DNA of 64,000 bases from Armatimonadaceae bacterium (GCA_030447685.1 JAUJOK010000018.1:1-64000); one strand, 5' to 3'; counted from the first letter of the stretch, positions 8,848 to 18,126 are shown. Notes: generated by a model from the sequence alone, not told the origin. A program made the numbers and translations.

Positions 8848-10020
8848 TTACCGCTTCGTGGGCGGCAATCCTGCCTTGGGCGGGCGTGTTGCGAGACCCT
8901 CCATCATCTCGGCAAGCACCTTCGCGGCGGCGGGGTCCACCAGTTCCGACGCGTAGCGCTGGTTCGGCGCATCCGGCTCTGCTATCCATGCGTTCCTGCC
9001 CACTGCATCGATCTCGTTGTGGCCTGTCTCCACCACCTTGAAGTGCGGTGCAAGCCCGCGCACGGCCACGAACACAGCGATGGAGTCCGCCGCGTGCCGC
9101 ACGGGGCCACTCCTGGTGTTATCGAAGTAGCTTCGGTAAGCGCGGCTGATGGGCCAGACCTTGGGGTCGAGCGTGGTGATCCTGCGCCCGATGGCCATCG
9201 ACTCGGCAAAGCGTCCCCCGCCGGTGAAGGTAATCATGGTCGGCCAGCTCGCTGCCACTTCGCGCGCTGATTCCGGATCGGTGCGGAAGTTGCCCCAGCG
9301 TCCGGTGCCTGGGTCCGTGTCTGCTGGGTAGCGGCTGCCCATGCACACGTACTGCGCCACCTTGGCCGCCACGAGGCTCCTTCCGTCCAATTTGCTGTGC
9401 CGGTCCGGCGGGGAGCGCAGCAGCGCGGCAAGGTTCGTCAGGTCACCGACGCTGATGATGGTGACGCTGTGGTCCGGCTGCCCCGCCAAGACCTTCCGGT
9501 ACAGATCGACTGCCGAGACCCGGTCGCGGCCACCCTCTCTGAAGTCTTGGGAGAACTCCTGCGCGACCTCACGGGCATAAGGACTGGACTGGAGGATGGC
9601 TCGTTCTCCGAAGGGGCGGCCAATTGGGATGTCCGGGCGAGCATAAAAGGTGTTTACTGCGTCGGCGCAGGGTCCGGACCATTCATTGTGACCGGAGATC
9701 ATGACCGCGAGCAGCTGGACCTCACCCGCATCGGCCATGGCATGCAGCTGGCAGAGCGCGGCCACGTCATCCACATCCGAGTCCATGTCCGTATCGAAGA
9801 TCACAGGCATCAGCGATCCTGCCACTGAACCCTGCGGAACAGCAGCAGAAATAGAAGTAGAAGCGCTGCTTACTGGCGCGTGAGATGCCAACAAGATGGC
9901 AAATGCCACGGTCGCGAGGCGAAGCGCGAGGGACACGACATGACTTCGCCTGCGCGCCGAGTCGTGTTTTCGGGAGCCAGTGCCATCTCTTCTGGCGTAG
10001 CCGTCGTTTGAATCGTTCAT
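8848..10020 (-). CDS. exported nucleoside hydrolase-like protein
   Basis: A 390-residue protein with a basic N-terminus, a hydrophobic signal segment (about residues 29-50) and then the IUNH-type metal site FDTDMDSDVDD. A later motif ISVGDLTNLAALL matches the family fold, while the C-terminal GHNEID replaces the usual NxxxDPEA pattern, so it is a divergent branch. It probably cleaves nucleosides or related N-ribosides outside the cytoplasm. The chosen ATG lacks a Shine-Dalgarno sequence; a TATACT -10-like box lies only 8 bases upstream, so the transcript may be leaderless. It may feed the cytosolic nucleoside hydrolase encoded next to it. Confidence 0.82.
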   Translation of the reverse strand: MNDSNDGYARRDGTGSRKHDSARRRSHVVSLALRLATVAFAILLASHAPVSSASTSISAAVPQGSVAGSLMPVIFDTDMDSDVDDVAALCQLHAMADAGEVQLLAVMISGHNEWSGPCADAVNTFYARPDIPIGRPFGERAILQSSPYAREVAQEFSQDFREGGRDRVSAVDLYRKVLAGQPDHSVTIISVGDLTNLAALLRSPPDRHSKLDGRSLVAAKVAQYVCMGSRYPADTDPGTGRWGNFRTDPESAREVAASWPTMITFTGGGRFAESMAIGRRITTLDPKVWPISRAYRSYFDNTRSGPVRHAADSIAVFVAVRGLAPHFKVVETGHNEIDAVGRNAWIAEPDAPNQRYASELVDPAAAKVLAEMMEGLATRPPKAGLPPTKR

Positions 10021-10028
10021 CTGGTAAC

Positions 10029-10034
10029 AGTATA
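10029..10034 (-). promoter_or_regulatory. -10 box very close to the nucleoside hydrolase start
   Basis: TATACT on the minus strand ends 8 bases before the ATG at 10020. No convincing -35 box is seen at the standard distance, so this is a weak call, but it fits the leaderless pattern seen elsewhere in the window. Confidence 0.35.
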
Positions 10035-10264
10035 ACGGATGAGTAAAGACAAAGCCACAGGCAGAAAGCCGTCGCTCCGAAACCGCACTACACATAAAGT
10101 TTGCTCGCTTGCCCTCTCCCCTCTCGTCTTGTAACGTCCTGTATGTTGGCCATGCGGCCACTCAACGCACCCCGCCCGCCGGCGTACGACCGGTCCGGAT
10201 GGCTTTCACGGGTGCTTCCATTGCACGGTAAAGGCCGAACTGTCCTTGATTCTCAGGACCTCGC

Positions 10265-12619
10265 TCACTCGATGGCCAGACCCGGCGGGGGCGGGATCGT
10301 CGCGCCCACATCCATGGCCGGGCCGCCGGGCTTGCGCCGGTAATCGCCGCGGGCGGGGTCCCGGAACAATACCCCCAGGTCGCTGATCACCTGGCTGCCC
10401 GTACCCAGGTAGGGTTTCTCCACCTCGCGGATGTAGATGTTGTTCTCGATCTTTCCGGAAATATCTTCCGCCAGGCCGTGGAGAATGTTATTGCGGATGA
10501 TCAAGCCCTGAGGGGCGCTGGGGCTGCCGGCCCGCTGGCCGAGGATGCCGGTGGCCCAGGCCACGTTCGGATTCATGTTCACGAACGTGTTGTTGATGAA
10601 ATGGATGTCCTTGATCTCCCGTCCGCCGACGCTTCCGCTGGTCCACATTGCCACCGATACGGCGGATCTCCCCCGCCCGTCGATCACGTTGTTGCGGAAG
10701 GTGAGTCGTTGCGCGTTGCGGTTGATGGCGATGGTGTTGTGAACGTAGTTCCCCTCGAAGAGAATGTCGCCGCAGCCCTCGTAGAAATTGAGGCCGGAGG
10801 AGTGCATGCCGAAATGGTTGAGCACGACATTCCCCTGCAGCACGCCGTGTTTGGCCTCGTAGTGCCGGATGCCGGAGCCGGAGTTCTTGTCCAGGCGGTT
10901 GCCGGTCAGTCGGAAATGGTTCGTGCGGTTGACATAGATCCCCACGGTCCAGCCGGGGCACTGATGGATAAAGCAGTTCTCCACCGCCACGTTGTCACTG
11001 TGGTTGAGGCTGATACCGGACTGCCCGCTGATGAACCGCACCTCGCAGTCGGCAATGGCGATATGACTGGGTCTTGCTGCTCCGCGCGCCTGGGTTGCCA
11101 CCGCGCCCGCTCCGCCGGAATAGCGCTGAATAAGGAAGCCCCGGACCTGGACGTGGGACGTCTGCCCGATCAGCCGAATGCCGGTACCCAGCACGGGATA
11201 GCCGATGTTAACCGGTTGTCCGTCCTGCAGTCGCTCCGGCAGCAGGTACACCCGCGTCCGGCCGCCGTCCAGCGGCACGAGGCACCACTCGCCCGGTCGC
11301 TCGATAAAGCGCGGCGAGTTATAGAGTGCGTACCGGGTCGTGTCGTAGGTCGTGGCCTGGAAATGGGGCACAAACAGCTGGTGGGTTTGCGGATCGTAGC
11401 GTCGGACCCGGGCAAAATACACATGATTGTTGCCGCCGTGGACGCCGACGAACATGCCGTCGTACCCGTTCGGTTCCTTCTGCACCAGGCGCTTCTCGTC
11501 GCGGATGATGCTGGAGACCCGATGCTCGATGACATTGGTTCCGTCGGGGCTAAAGGCCGCGATCTGCTGGAGATTGGTCCAGGTATGCTTGCCGGGATTG
11601 GAATGCCGCAGTTGGAATGTCAACTTCTGTGCCTTCACCGGCTGAGGCAACTTGAATCGCTGCATGGCGGTTTGCCTGGGATCCACTTCCGCCTTGAAGA
11701 TTTCCTTTCCGTCAGCCAGAAAGACAATGTGTTCCGGAACCGGTGTGCTCGCCGGGCGGAACAGGGTGAAGCCGATTTCCGAAATGGTGGCGGGCTCCTT
11801 CATTTCCACCGAGACGCCGCCTCCGTTGAAGGGTTGGATCACGGGCGCGGCGGCGCCGCCGAAAGTGATCGCGATCAGGGGCAGGGACCGGTTGCCGGTC
11901 GTGCCCTCCTCGTAGTAGACGCGGTGCGGGTAATTGTCCGTCAGCCGGTGGGGAGATTGGTAAAAATCCCCCGGAAGGTCGGGATAAAAAGGATCCGAGG
12001 GCTTAGGCTCCTGGGCAATCGGCAGGATCCGGCGCTCCCCGTCAATCAGGAAGAGGCGCTGCCACGGGGCCTGCCGGGCCGTCCCGGCGTCCCGGTGCGC
12101 AACGAAGTTGTCCTGGTTGAAGTTGCTGGATAAATCCACATCCAGGTCTGCGTACATGATCTGGTTCCATTTGGGATTGCCCTGGACCTCTGCCGCCGCC
12201 CCGACGCGCTGCCAGTTTGTGATCATGCGTGCGCCATCGAGAATGGCGCGCCCCTGGCCGAACGTGCCGGCGGTGTTGCCGTCGAGCGTGATCGGTTTGC
12301 CCTCGCTGCCGGAGACGCTCAGTTGGATTTCGCCGTGGTAGGCTACGCCTCCCTTGAACAAGATCGTGTCGCCGGGATCGATCTTGGCGGCGTGCGGTTT
12401 ATCCGTGGCATTCCGGTCGCCCGGGCTGTGCTTCCAGGCGGTCTGCGGAGTCAGGCCGTCCGCCTGATTGTTCCCGCCGGCGAAATCCACGTAGTAGGTA
12501 GCGCTGAAAACGGGCAAGGTCATCGTCATGAGAAAGGCGAAGACCGCCGGCAGGATCCATAGCCGCAATTGGCGGCCAGACAATTCGAGTCCGACCCGCC
12601 GTTCTGTGTGACAGATCAT
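10265..12619 (-). CDS. exported right-handed parallel beta-helix protein (pectate lyase-like fold)
   Basis: A 784-residue protein with a signal peptide (hydrophobic core about residues 18-38, cleavage near VFSA). The mature start YYVDFAGGNNQADGLTP is typical of bacterial polysaccharide-acting or surface beta-helix proteins. Residues about 480-720 contain many short repeats with N-rich turns (ENCFIHQCPG, LTGNRLDKNSGSGI, LQGNVVLNH) forming the helix coils. A jelly-roll-like domain probably lies around residues 250-330. Two ATGs are adjacent; the second (12619) is preferred because AAGGAG then sits 5 bases away rather than 2. It could be a lyase, hydrolase or adhesin; no catalytic residues can be assigned. 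Confidence 0.82.
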   Translation of the reverse strand: MICHTERRVGLELSGRQLRLWILPAVFAFLMTMTLPVFSATYYVDFAGGNNQADGLTPQTAWKHSPGDRNATDKPHAAKIDPGDTILFKGGVAYHGEIQLSVSGSEGKPITLDGNTAGTFGQGRAILDGARMITNWQRVGAAAEVQGNPKWNQIMYADLDVDLSSNFNQDNFVAHRDAGTARQAPWQRLFLIDGERRILPIAQEPKPSDPFYPDLPGDFYQSPHRLTDNYPHRVYYEEGTTGNRSLPLIAITFGGAAAPVIQPFNGGGVSVEMKEPATISEIGFTLFRPASTPVPEHIVFLADGKEIFKAEVDPRQTAMQRFKLPQPVKAQKLTFQLRHSNPGKHTWTNLQQIAAFSPDGTNVIEHRVSSIIRDEKRLVQKEPNGYDGMFVGVHGGNNHVYFARVRRYDPQTHQLFVPHFQATTYDTTRYALYNSPRFIERPGEWCLVPLDGGRTRVYLLPERLQDGQPVNIGYPVLGTGIRLIGQTSHVQVRGFLIQRYSGGAGAVATQARGAARPSHIAIADCEVRFISGQSGISLNHSDNVAVENCFIHQCPGWTVGIYVNRTNHFRLTGNRLDKNSGSGIRHYEAKHGVLQGNVVLNHFGMHSSGLNFYEGCGDILFEGNYVHNTIAINRNAQRLTFRNNVIDGRGRSAVSVAMWTSGSVGGREIKDIHFINNTFVNMNPNVAWATGILGQRAGSPSAPQGLIIRNNILHGLAEDISGKIENNIYIREVEKPYLGTGSQVISDLGVLFRDPARGDYRRKPGGPAMDVGATIPPPPGLAIE

Positions 12620-12622
12620 CAT

Positions 12623-13272
12623 TGCTCCTTGTTACTCCTTCGCGGGGCAACCCCTGGCACTCCAGAGCCTTCCACGGCTCTGTCCTGGTTCACCGGCAAC
12701 GCTCCGGCGCCCGAGGGCCACGTACCGTTGCTCCGCCTACATTATACAGATTATAGATAAGAGCGGCAGCTTAATCCCGGCCGAGCATCCGCAGTCGGTC
12801 TTTCTCCACGACAGCCAGACCCTTGGGTTCCTGAACGCTACCAGGGACCAGCTCATCAACACGTCGGCGCTCGACTTCTCGTACGCAACCCCGCACCCGA
12901 CCGACCCTGACCTGGATTAAGATGACCAAGGCACGGGCTAGAATCCCCAACAGCGCCGTCACGGTGAGCTCAACCGCGGCACACCTGGCGGTGACGACGA
13001 CGTTCCCGGTCTATCGCTACGTCGTGAACATTATCACTGCCGAGTTCTAAAGCGCTAATCTCCCCGCCGGAGACCCAACGCGGTGCTGTCATGCCAACTC
13101 TATGACCTGGACGCCGCCGTGTCAGAAAACGCAGGTTTTAGGGAACAAACCGGGCACATGCCGCTAACGTACAATGGTGTGATTCTTAGGGAGGAGCGTG
13201 TACAAGGCTGAGTCCTTCGCCAGGAGGCTGTGGTACCATCCAAAGTGGCTTCGCACGAAGAGGAGGACAACG
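12623..13272. other. gene-poor stretch with possible coding remnants
   Basis: About 650 bases between the divergent beta-helix and HTH genes. Apart from the possible gene remnant listed separately and a small stem-loop at 13125-13139 (GAAAACGCAGGTTTT), nothing coding is convincing. Confidence 0.5.
12741..13050 (+). pseudogene. possible broken gene remnant, unknown
   Basis: Two short plus-strand frames have protein-like composition: one up to 12919 (containing HPQSVFLHDSQTLGFLN and ending PTDPDLD), then a second frame from 12922 to the stop at 13048-13050 (containing VYRYVVNIITAEF). They could be neighbouring pieces of one frameshifted gene, but I recognise no family and neither has a good ribosome-binding site. 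Low confidence. Confidence 0.25.
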
Positions 13273-13482
13273 ATGGTTAGTAGTACGGATAGCCGTGATC
13301 TGCTCACGGTAGAACAGGTGGCGGCCCTTCTGCAGATGAGCCAGTCCAGCATCCGCTCCTATATCCGTCAGGGCAAGCTCTCCGCCTTTCGCATCGCCGG
13401 AAAGCGCAAGGTGCTCATCGCCCGCCCCGCCCTGCTGGCGTTGCTGGAGCCGGCACGGACAGACCAACACGAGGCGGCATAA
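13273..13482 (+). CDS. small helix-turn-helix protein (excisionase/MerR-like, HTH_17)
   Basis: A 69-residue DNA-binding protein. The pattern LLTVEQVAALLQMSQSSIR followed by SYIRQGKLSAFRIAGKRK is the winged HTH of excisionases and MerR-like domains: helix-turn-helix, then a basic wing. The ATG is preceded by AGGAGGAC at ideal spacing, so it is preferred to the GTG 25 codons upstream. It sits alone between decayed DNA and a DUF72 gene. Such proteins act as phage or transposon directionality factors or as small regulators. No integrase is in this window, so the role is open. Confidence 0.8.
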   Translation: MVSSTDSRDLLTVEQVAALLQMSQSSIRSYIRQGKLSAFRIAGKRKVLIARPALLALLEPARTDQHEAA

Positions 13483-13654
13483 TGCTCGCTATTCGGCGGG
13501 CGCGTCTTCACGGGTGGTGACAACCATGGGCAGGTCAGCAGCGCTGCCTCCGGACAAGCTCCTATTTCTCTACCCCGTTAGTAAGGCAACGGACTGCGGG
13601 GGCGTCGGCCCAACGTCCTTCCAGTGAAACATCCGGTTCTGCACGACGATCCGC

Positions 13655-14401
13655 ATGACAGAGAATAAATTGCACCCCAACGTTTACATCGGCTGCGCCG
13701 GATGGAGCATTCCTAAAGAGCACGCCGAGCAGTTTCCTGAAGCTGGCAGCCACCTCATGCGCTATGCCCAGCGCTTCAGCGCCGTCGAAATCAACTCTTC
13801 CTTCTACCGCTCTCATCGCCCTGCCACGTTCGCAAAATGGGCAGCCTCGGTCCCTGATCACTTTCGGTTCGCTGTCAAGGTGCCCCGCCAGATCACCCAT
13901 CTTCGCCGCTTGGTGGATTGCGTAGAACTGCTGGAAGGCTTTCTGGCAGAGGTCGGGGCACTGGGCGAGAAGCTTGGGCCGCTTCTCGTACAACTCCCGC
14001 CCAGCCTTGTCTTTGATGCGGCGATTGCCTCAGCGTTTTTCGTCACACTGCGAGATCGCTTTGCCGGAAGCGCTGTCTGTGAGCCGCGTCATCCGAGTTG
14101 GTTTCAACCTGATGCCGCGCAGGTTCTGGTAGAGTTCGAGGTAGCACGTGTCGCCGCCGATCCCGTTGCCCCTGTTCCTGAGGCAGCACAGCCGGGCGGG
14201 TGGAGCGGCCTGGTGTATTACCGCCTGCATGGCTCCCCGCGCATCTACTACTCCGCCTATGAGGAGCACTACCTGGAGACGCTGGCAGGAAAGCTGCATG
14301 TACCGGCGGCTGCTTCGGCTTCGGTCTGGTGCGTCTTCGACAACACCGCGCTGGGCGCTGCGACGGCCAATGCTCTATACATGGCACAGAGCGTGCAGTA
14401 G
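13655..14401 (+). CDS. DUF72 domain protein (YecE-like)
   Basis: A 248-residue DUF72 TIM-barrel protein, full length for the family. Recognisable blocks are YIGCAGWSIPKE near the N-terminus, RFSAVEINSSFYR, FRFAVKVPR, the LGPLLVQLPPSL strand and YYRLHGSPRIYYSAY near the C-terminus. The biochemical role of DUF72 proteins is not established; they are cytosolic and often annotated YecE. No strong ribosome-binding site precedes the ATG. It stands alone, with a putative minus-strand small RNA about 130 bases beyond its stop. Confidence 0.88.
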   Translation: MTENKLHPNVYIGCAGWSIPKEHAEQFPEAGSHLMRYAQRFSAVEINSSFYRSHRPATFAKWAASVPDHFRFAVKVPRQITHLRRLVDCVELLEGFLAEVGALGEKLGPLLVQLPPSLVFDAAIASAFFVTLRDRFAGSAVCEPRHPSWFQPDAAQVLVEFEVARVAADPVAPVPEAAQPGGWSGLVYYRLHGSPRIYYSAYEEHYLETLAGKLHVPAAASASVWCVFDNTALGAATANALYMAQSVQ

Positions 14402-14528
14402 GGCTTCGGCAGGTGAAGAAAGAGAGAACGTGATGATAGCTTCAAAGGCTTTATCGGGGGGGAAGAATTGAAAAATCGAGCCTGTGCTTGAGGAACGTTG
14501 CGGGAGGGAACGACATCCGCAGAAAAGC

Positions 14529-14561
14529 AAAAAAGCGACGGCACCGCCAAAGTGCTGTCGC
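14529..14561 (-). terminator. intrinsic terminator of the putative small RNA
   Basis: A 10-bp GC-rich stem (arms 14535-14544 and 14552-14561, one A-C mismatch) is followed on the minus strand by TTTTTT (14529-14534). Classical rho-independent layout. Confidence 0.75.
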
Positions 14562-14586
14562 CTGTGCCTTCCCCGCAGTTGAATAT
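14529..14586 (-). ncRNA. putative small RNA of about 58 nt
   Basis: On the minus strand a consensus promoter (TTGACA-18-TATAAT) predicts a start near 14586. The transcript would have a 5' single-stranded segment rich in G and A, then end in a 10-bp hairpin (GCGACAGCAC / GTGCCGTCGC, one mismatch, 7-base loop) followed by six U's. No open frame of useful length and no gene downstream on that strand explains this unit, so a stand-alone small RNA is the simplest reading. No known family recognised. Confidence 0.6.
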
Positions 14587-14592
14587 GTTCTT

Positions 14593-14622
14593 ATTATAAC
14601 ACGGTGCACCCCCCTCTGTCAA
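14593..14622 (-). promoter_or_regulatory. consensus promoter of the putative small RNA
   Basis: Minus strand: TTGACA (14617-14622), 18-bp spacer, TATAAT (14593-14598). Both hexamers are perfect sigma70 consensus. Confidence 0.7.
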
Positions 14623-14810
14623 AGCGGCCCTCGCTGAGCACAATCTCATTGGTTATGCACATCCGAAAGATTATCGGCTGGTCAACAGCAAGAATCGGAC
14701 GTTGAATAGCACCACCTTCAACGATAGAAAGGGTTTGGCTGTCTCTTATCTGTCTCCTGTTTCTTTTTTACTGTCTCTTGTCTTTTCAAGAAAGCTGTGC
14801 TCGGTTCCGG

Positions 14811-14930
14811 ATGCACGACCAGGCGGGCGTCCTGATCCTGCTGGGACGTCCCGCGGACGCTCTGGAGGCTTTAGAGCAGTCGGCAGCGCTGACGGCGTTG
14901 AATGCCGACGCCCGCGTGCATACAGCCTGC
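14811..14930 (+). pseudogene. TPR repeat fragment
   Basis: One frame reads like a single tetratricopeptide repeat (LILLGRPADALEALEQ followed by SAALTALNADARVH). It lacks a start, further repeats and a plausible end. Probably a relic of a TPR gene; chance resemblance is possible. Confidence 0.3.
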
Positions 14931-15489
14931 CCAAAGAAAAGGACAAGCAAAGAGCAGTCGAAGCACTGCCAACAGATCGGTGACAAGGCATTAGAGCGTA
15001 CCGTGACGGACGAGCAGAAGAAACCGGCGCTGCCGCGATTCGGGTACCCGGCCCAGAACGCGCGATGAAAAAGGGGCAGAAGCGGAGGGCCCAGTAATCG
15101 AGACCTACCCGATGACGGCGGGTGAATGTGTTGTTGAGTTCAGTAACAGTGGCAACGCTTGCTATTAGTTGCACTGATGCTTTCTGTCCGGAAGAAGATC
15201 CGGCGTCAGCCGTTACTCGGTGCATAAGAGCGTCCGCATTAAGTGGCGTGGCCGACATCGAGCTGTTCTTTCTGCCGTCCTGTCAATCATGCGAAATCTT
15301 CAGAAGCGCGTTCATAGGCGCACGTCAAATCTATAGAACCGCGAACAATCCCGCGGTTGCAATCTGATTTCGGTTAAAACAGTGACCGGGCAGGAAAAAC
15401 CGCCTGCTTCCCGGAAAACAAAGGGCAGTCAGCGCCTTTGGCGGCGTGCCCATTGTCCCCTGCTCCCCAACAAAAAAGAAAAGAACGAC

Positions 15490-18126
15490 ATGAATAGGAA
15501 AACGCCCGTCTTTCTGCTCGCCCTGCTGCTGTTCACCGCTTTGGGCGCAGCGGGTCGCGCCGCGCCCGTCACCAGTCCGAAAGCGTATCTGGGCTTTACG
15601 CCCGGCGATGACTACAAGCTCGCCAACTACAAACAGTCCTTCGGCTACTTCAAAAAGATCGCCGGGGAAACGGGGCGGATGAAGCTGTTCGAGGTGGGAA
15701 AATCCGCGATGGGTGAGCCGATGCTGCTGGCGGTCATCTCCTCCGAGGCTAACCTGGCGCGGCTGGAGCGGCTGAAGGAGATTGCACGGCGTTTAGCCGA
15801 CGGGCGCGGCACGACCGACGATCAGGCACGAACGCTGGCGAAGGAAGGGCGCGCGATGGTCTGGATCGACGGCGGCATGCACGCCACCGAAGTAGGCCAC
15901 GCGCAGCACATGATCAATCTCGCCTATGATATGGTGACGCGCGACGGCGACGAGTACCGCAAGATTCGTGACCGCGTGGTGCTGCTGCTCATTCCTTCCA
16001 TCAACCCCGATGGCCAGAACATGGTCGCCGACTGGTTCATGAAGAACTATGGCACACCGCGCGAAGGAACGCCGCTGCCCTGGCTGTATCAAAAATACGC
16101 CGGGCACGACAACAATCGCGACTGGTTTATGCTGAACCTTCCCGAAACGCGGCATATGACGAAGCTTTTGTACCACGAGTATTTCCCGCAGATCGTCTAC
16201 AATCACCACCAGTCCGCGCCGTTCCCCGCGCGCATCTTCATTCCGCCCTACGCCGACCCGATGAACCCCAATATTCCCCCGCTGGTCATGCGCGGCAACA
16301 ATCTGGTCGGCACGGCCATGCACCAGCGTTTCGAGGCGGAAAACAAAGCGGGTGTGATCTCGGAGCAGACCTTTTCGGCCTGGTGGAACGGCGGCATGCG
16401 GACCACTCCCTACTTCCACAACGTCATCGGCATCCTGACGGAAACCGCGCACGCCTCTCCCTACCCAGCCGAGTACAAGCTGACACCGGAGCAAATGGAG
16501 CCGACCGGCTGGTACCCGAACCCGTACAAAGGGGGTTCATGGCGCTTTCGGGACACGGTAGACTACATGAATACGGGGAGCATGGGGGTACTGTACATCG
16601 CCGCCGACCTCTCGGAAACCTTCCAGTTCAACCGGTATCTGATGGCGAAGCGCGCCGCACAGCAGGGCGAAACGGAGGCCCCCTACGGCTTCATCTTCCC
16701 GCTCGACCGGCGCGACCCGAACACGGCGGCGGATTTCTTGAACCGGATGATTCTGGGTGGGCTGGAGGTTCAGGTCGCCAGAACCCCCTTCATGCAGGAC
16801 GGCGTCACCTATCCGGCTGGCACGCCGGTCATACTGGCCGCGCAGCCGCACCGTCCCCACCTGATGGACATGGTCCTCCCGCAGAAACACCCGATGCGCC
16901 TTCAATACCCCGGCGGCCCGCCTCTGAAGCCCTATGACATTGCGGGCTGGACGCTGACCGAGCAGATGGGCGTCACCGCGATTCCGATGAGGACGCGGCC
17001 CTCGGCGCAAACGCGACAACTGTTTACCCGAGTTGAAACCATTCAGCCGCCCGCCGGGCACGTCACCATGACGCAGGGTAAAGTGACAGCAGCGTTCCTT
17101 CTGCCCCACGACCGCAATATCGCCGTCACCGCCACAAACCGGCTGCTCGCTCTGGGCGAACAGGTACACTGGCTCAGCGAAGACGCCGCCATTGACGGCG
17201 TGGCTCATCCGGCGGGGACGGTCTTCGTCCCCACGAAACCAGGCACCGATGAAAACGTCCGGCGGATTGCGGGCGAACTTCGTTTCCCGGCGCGCGCGAT
17301 CAGCCGCCTGGGACCGATGAAGACGCTGCGGCTGAAAAAGCTGCGTGTCGGCACTTACGATCCCTACGGCGGGAATATGCCGCAGGGCTGGACGCAGTAC
17401 GTGCTGGAGCAGTTCGGCTTCGCCCATGTGCCGCTCACCAACCCCGACATTCGCGCCGGAAACCTGAAGGAAAAGGTGGATGTGCTTATCCTTACCACCT
17501 TTCCGAATGTTATTGACCGGCGCGCATCGGGGCAGGCCGGGCCGGGCACGCTGGGCGGCGGCTTTCTGGGCGGCCCCGCGCCGAAGGAGCTTGCGCCCGA
17601 AGTGGCCGCGCGCCTTCAGGGAATCGGCGACGCGGGGCGCGAGAACCTGGTTGCCTTCGTTCGCAGCGGCGGCGTCCTGATCGGCCTGGAATCGGCTAAC
17701 GAGCCGCTGGTGAACCTGTTCAAGCTGCCGCTGCGCGAAGTGACGAAGGACAGCAAGTTTTACTCGCCCGGCTCGGTCTTTAAGGTGGACGTTGACCCGA
17801 CGCATCCGTTCGCCTGGGGAATGCCCGCCGAGGCCAAGATATTCTTCAGCGACGGCGCGGCCTGGGAATCGTCGGTGTCGTTTCCGTCGGCGTCTCAGGG
17901 CGGCGCGTTCGTGCGCTACCCGGCGACCAATCCGCTGGTGTCGGGCTGGATCATCGGCGACGAGGTGATTCATAACAAAGCGGCGGCGGTGGAGTACCGC
18001 ATCGGGGCGGGGCGGGTGGCGCTGTTCGGCTTCGATGTCACCTTTCGAGCGCAGCCGCACCAGGGCTTTTTGCTGCTGTTCAACGCCATGCACGCCGGGG
18101 CGGCACAGCCCGCGACACTGAACTGA
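15490..18126 (+). CDS. exported M14 family zinc carboxypeptidase
   Basis: An 878-residue protein with a signal peptide (residues about 1-26, LLALLLFTALGAAGRAAP). The M14 domain follows: zinc ligands in GMHATEVG (HxxE) and a third histidine in YNHHQSAP, with the putative catalytic glutamate in ILTETAHA. The second half (from about residue 620, TYDPYGGNMPQGWTQYVLE) resembles the glutamine-amidotransferase-like domain attached to large bacterial M14 peptidases. It should cleave C-terminal residues from peptides outside the cytoplasm. The ATG at 15490 was chosen because the signal peptide begins there; an upstream GTG would add a non-signal leader. Its stop overlaps the next start (TGATG), so the two genes are probably coupled. 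Confidence 0.88.
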   Translation: MNRKTPVFLLALLLFTALGAAGRAAPVTSPKAYLGFTPGDDYKLANYKQSFGYFKKIAGETGRMKLFEVGKSAMGEPMLLAVISSEANLARLERLKEIARRLADGRGTTDDQARTLAKEGRAMVWIDGGMHATEVGHAQHMINLAYDMVTRDGDEYRKIRDRVVLLLIPSINPDGQNMVADWFMKNYGTPREGTPLPWLYQKYAGHDNNRDWFMLNLPETRHMTKLLYHEYFPQIVYNHHQSAPFPARIFIPPYADPMNPNIPPLVMRGNNLVGTAMHQRFEAENKAGVISEQTFSAWWNGGMRTTPYFHNVIGILTETAHASPYPAEYKLTPEQMEPTGWYPNPYKGGSWRFRDTVDYMNTGSMGVLYIAADLSETFQFNRYLMAKRAAQQGETEAPYGFIFPLDRRDPNTAADFLNRMILGGLEVQVARTPFMQDGVTYPAGTPVILAAQPHRPHLMDMVLPQKHPMRLQYPGGPPLKPYDIAGWTLTEQMGVTAIPMRTRPSAQTRQLFTRVETIQPPAGHVTMTQGKVTAAFLLPHDRNIAVTATNRLLALGEQVHWLSEDAAIDGVAHPAGTVFVPTKPGTDENVRRIAGELRFPARAISRLGPMKTLRLKKLRVGTYDPYGGNMPQGWTQYVLEQFGFAHVPLTNPDIRAGNLKEKVDVLILTTFPNVIDRRASGQAGPGTLGGGFLGGPAPKELAPEVAARLQGIGDAGRENLVAFVRSGGVLIGLESANEPLVNLFKLPLREVTKDSKFYSPGSVFKVDVDPTHPFAWGMPAEAKIFFSDGAAWESSVSFPSASQGGAFVRYPATNPLVSGWIIGDEVIHNKAAAVEYRIGAGRVALFGFDVTFRAQPHQGFLLLFNAMHAGAAQPATLN

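Larger units (their letters stand above)
14402..15489. other. long intergenic stretch: small RNA and decayed coding DNA
   Basis: About 1.1 kb without an intact gene. It contains a promoter, transcript and terminator unit on the minus strand (14529-14622) and a plus-strand fragment resembling one TPR repeat (about 14811-14930). The rest, 14940-15489, shows nothing I can support. Confidence 0.55.

Noticed and set aside
10478-12133. Open frame of 551 codons opposite the beta-helix gene
   Set aside because: Arg/His/Val/Asp-rich shadow; the minus-strand gene has a signal peptide, beta-helix repeats and a ribosome-binding site.
14739-14749. CTGTCTCTTAT, resembling the Tn5/Nextera mosaic end
   Set aside because: Only 11 bases match and the following bases diverge, so not evidence of adapter sequence.
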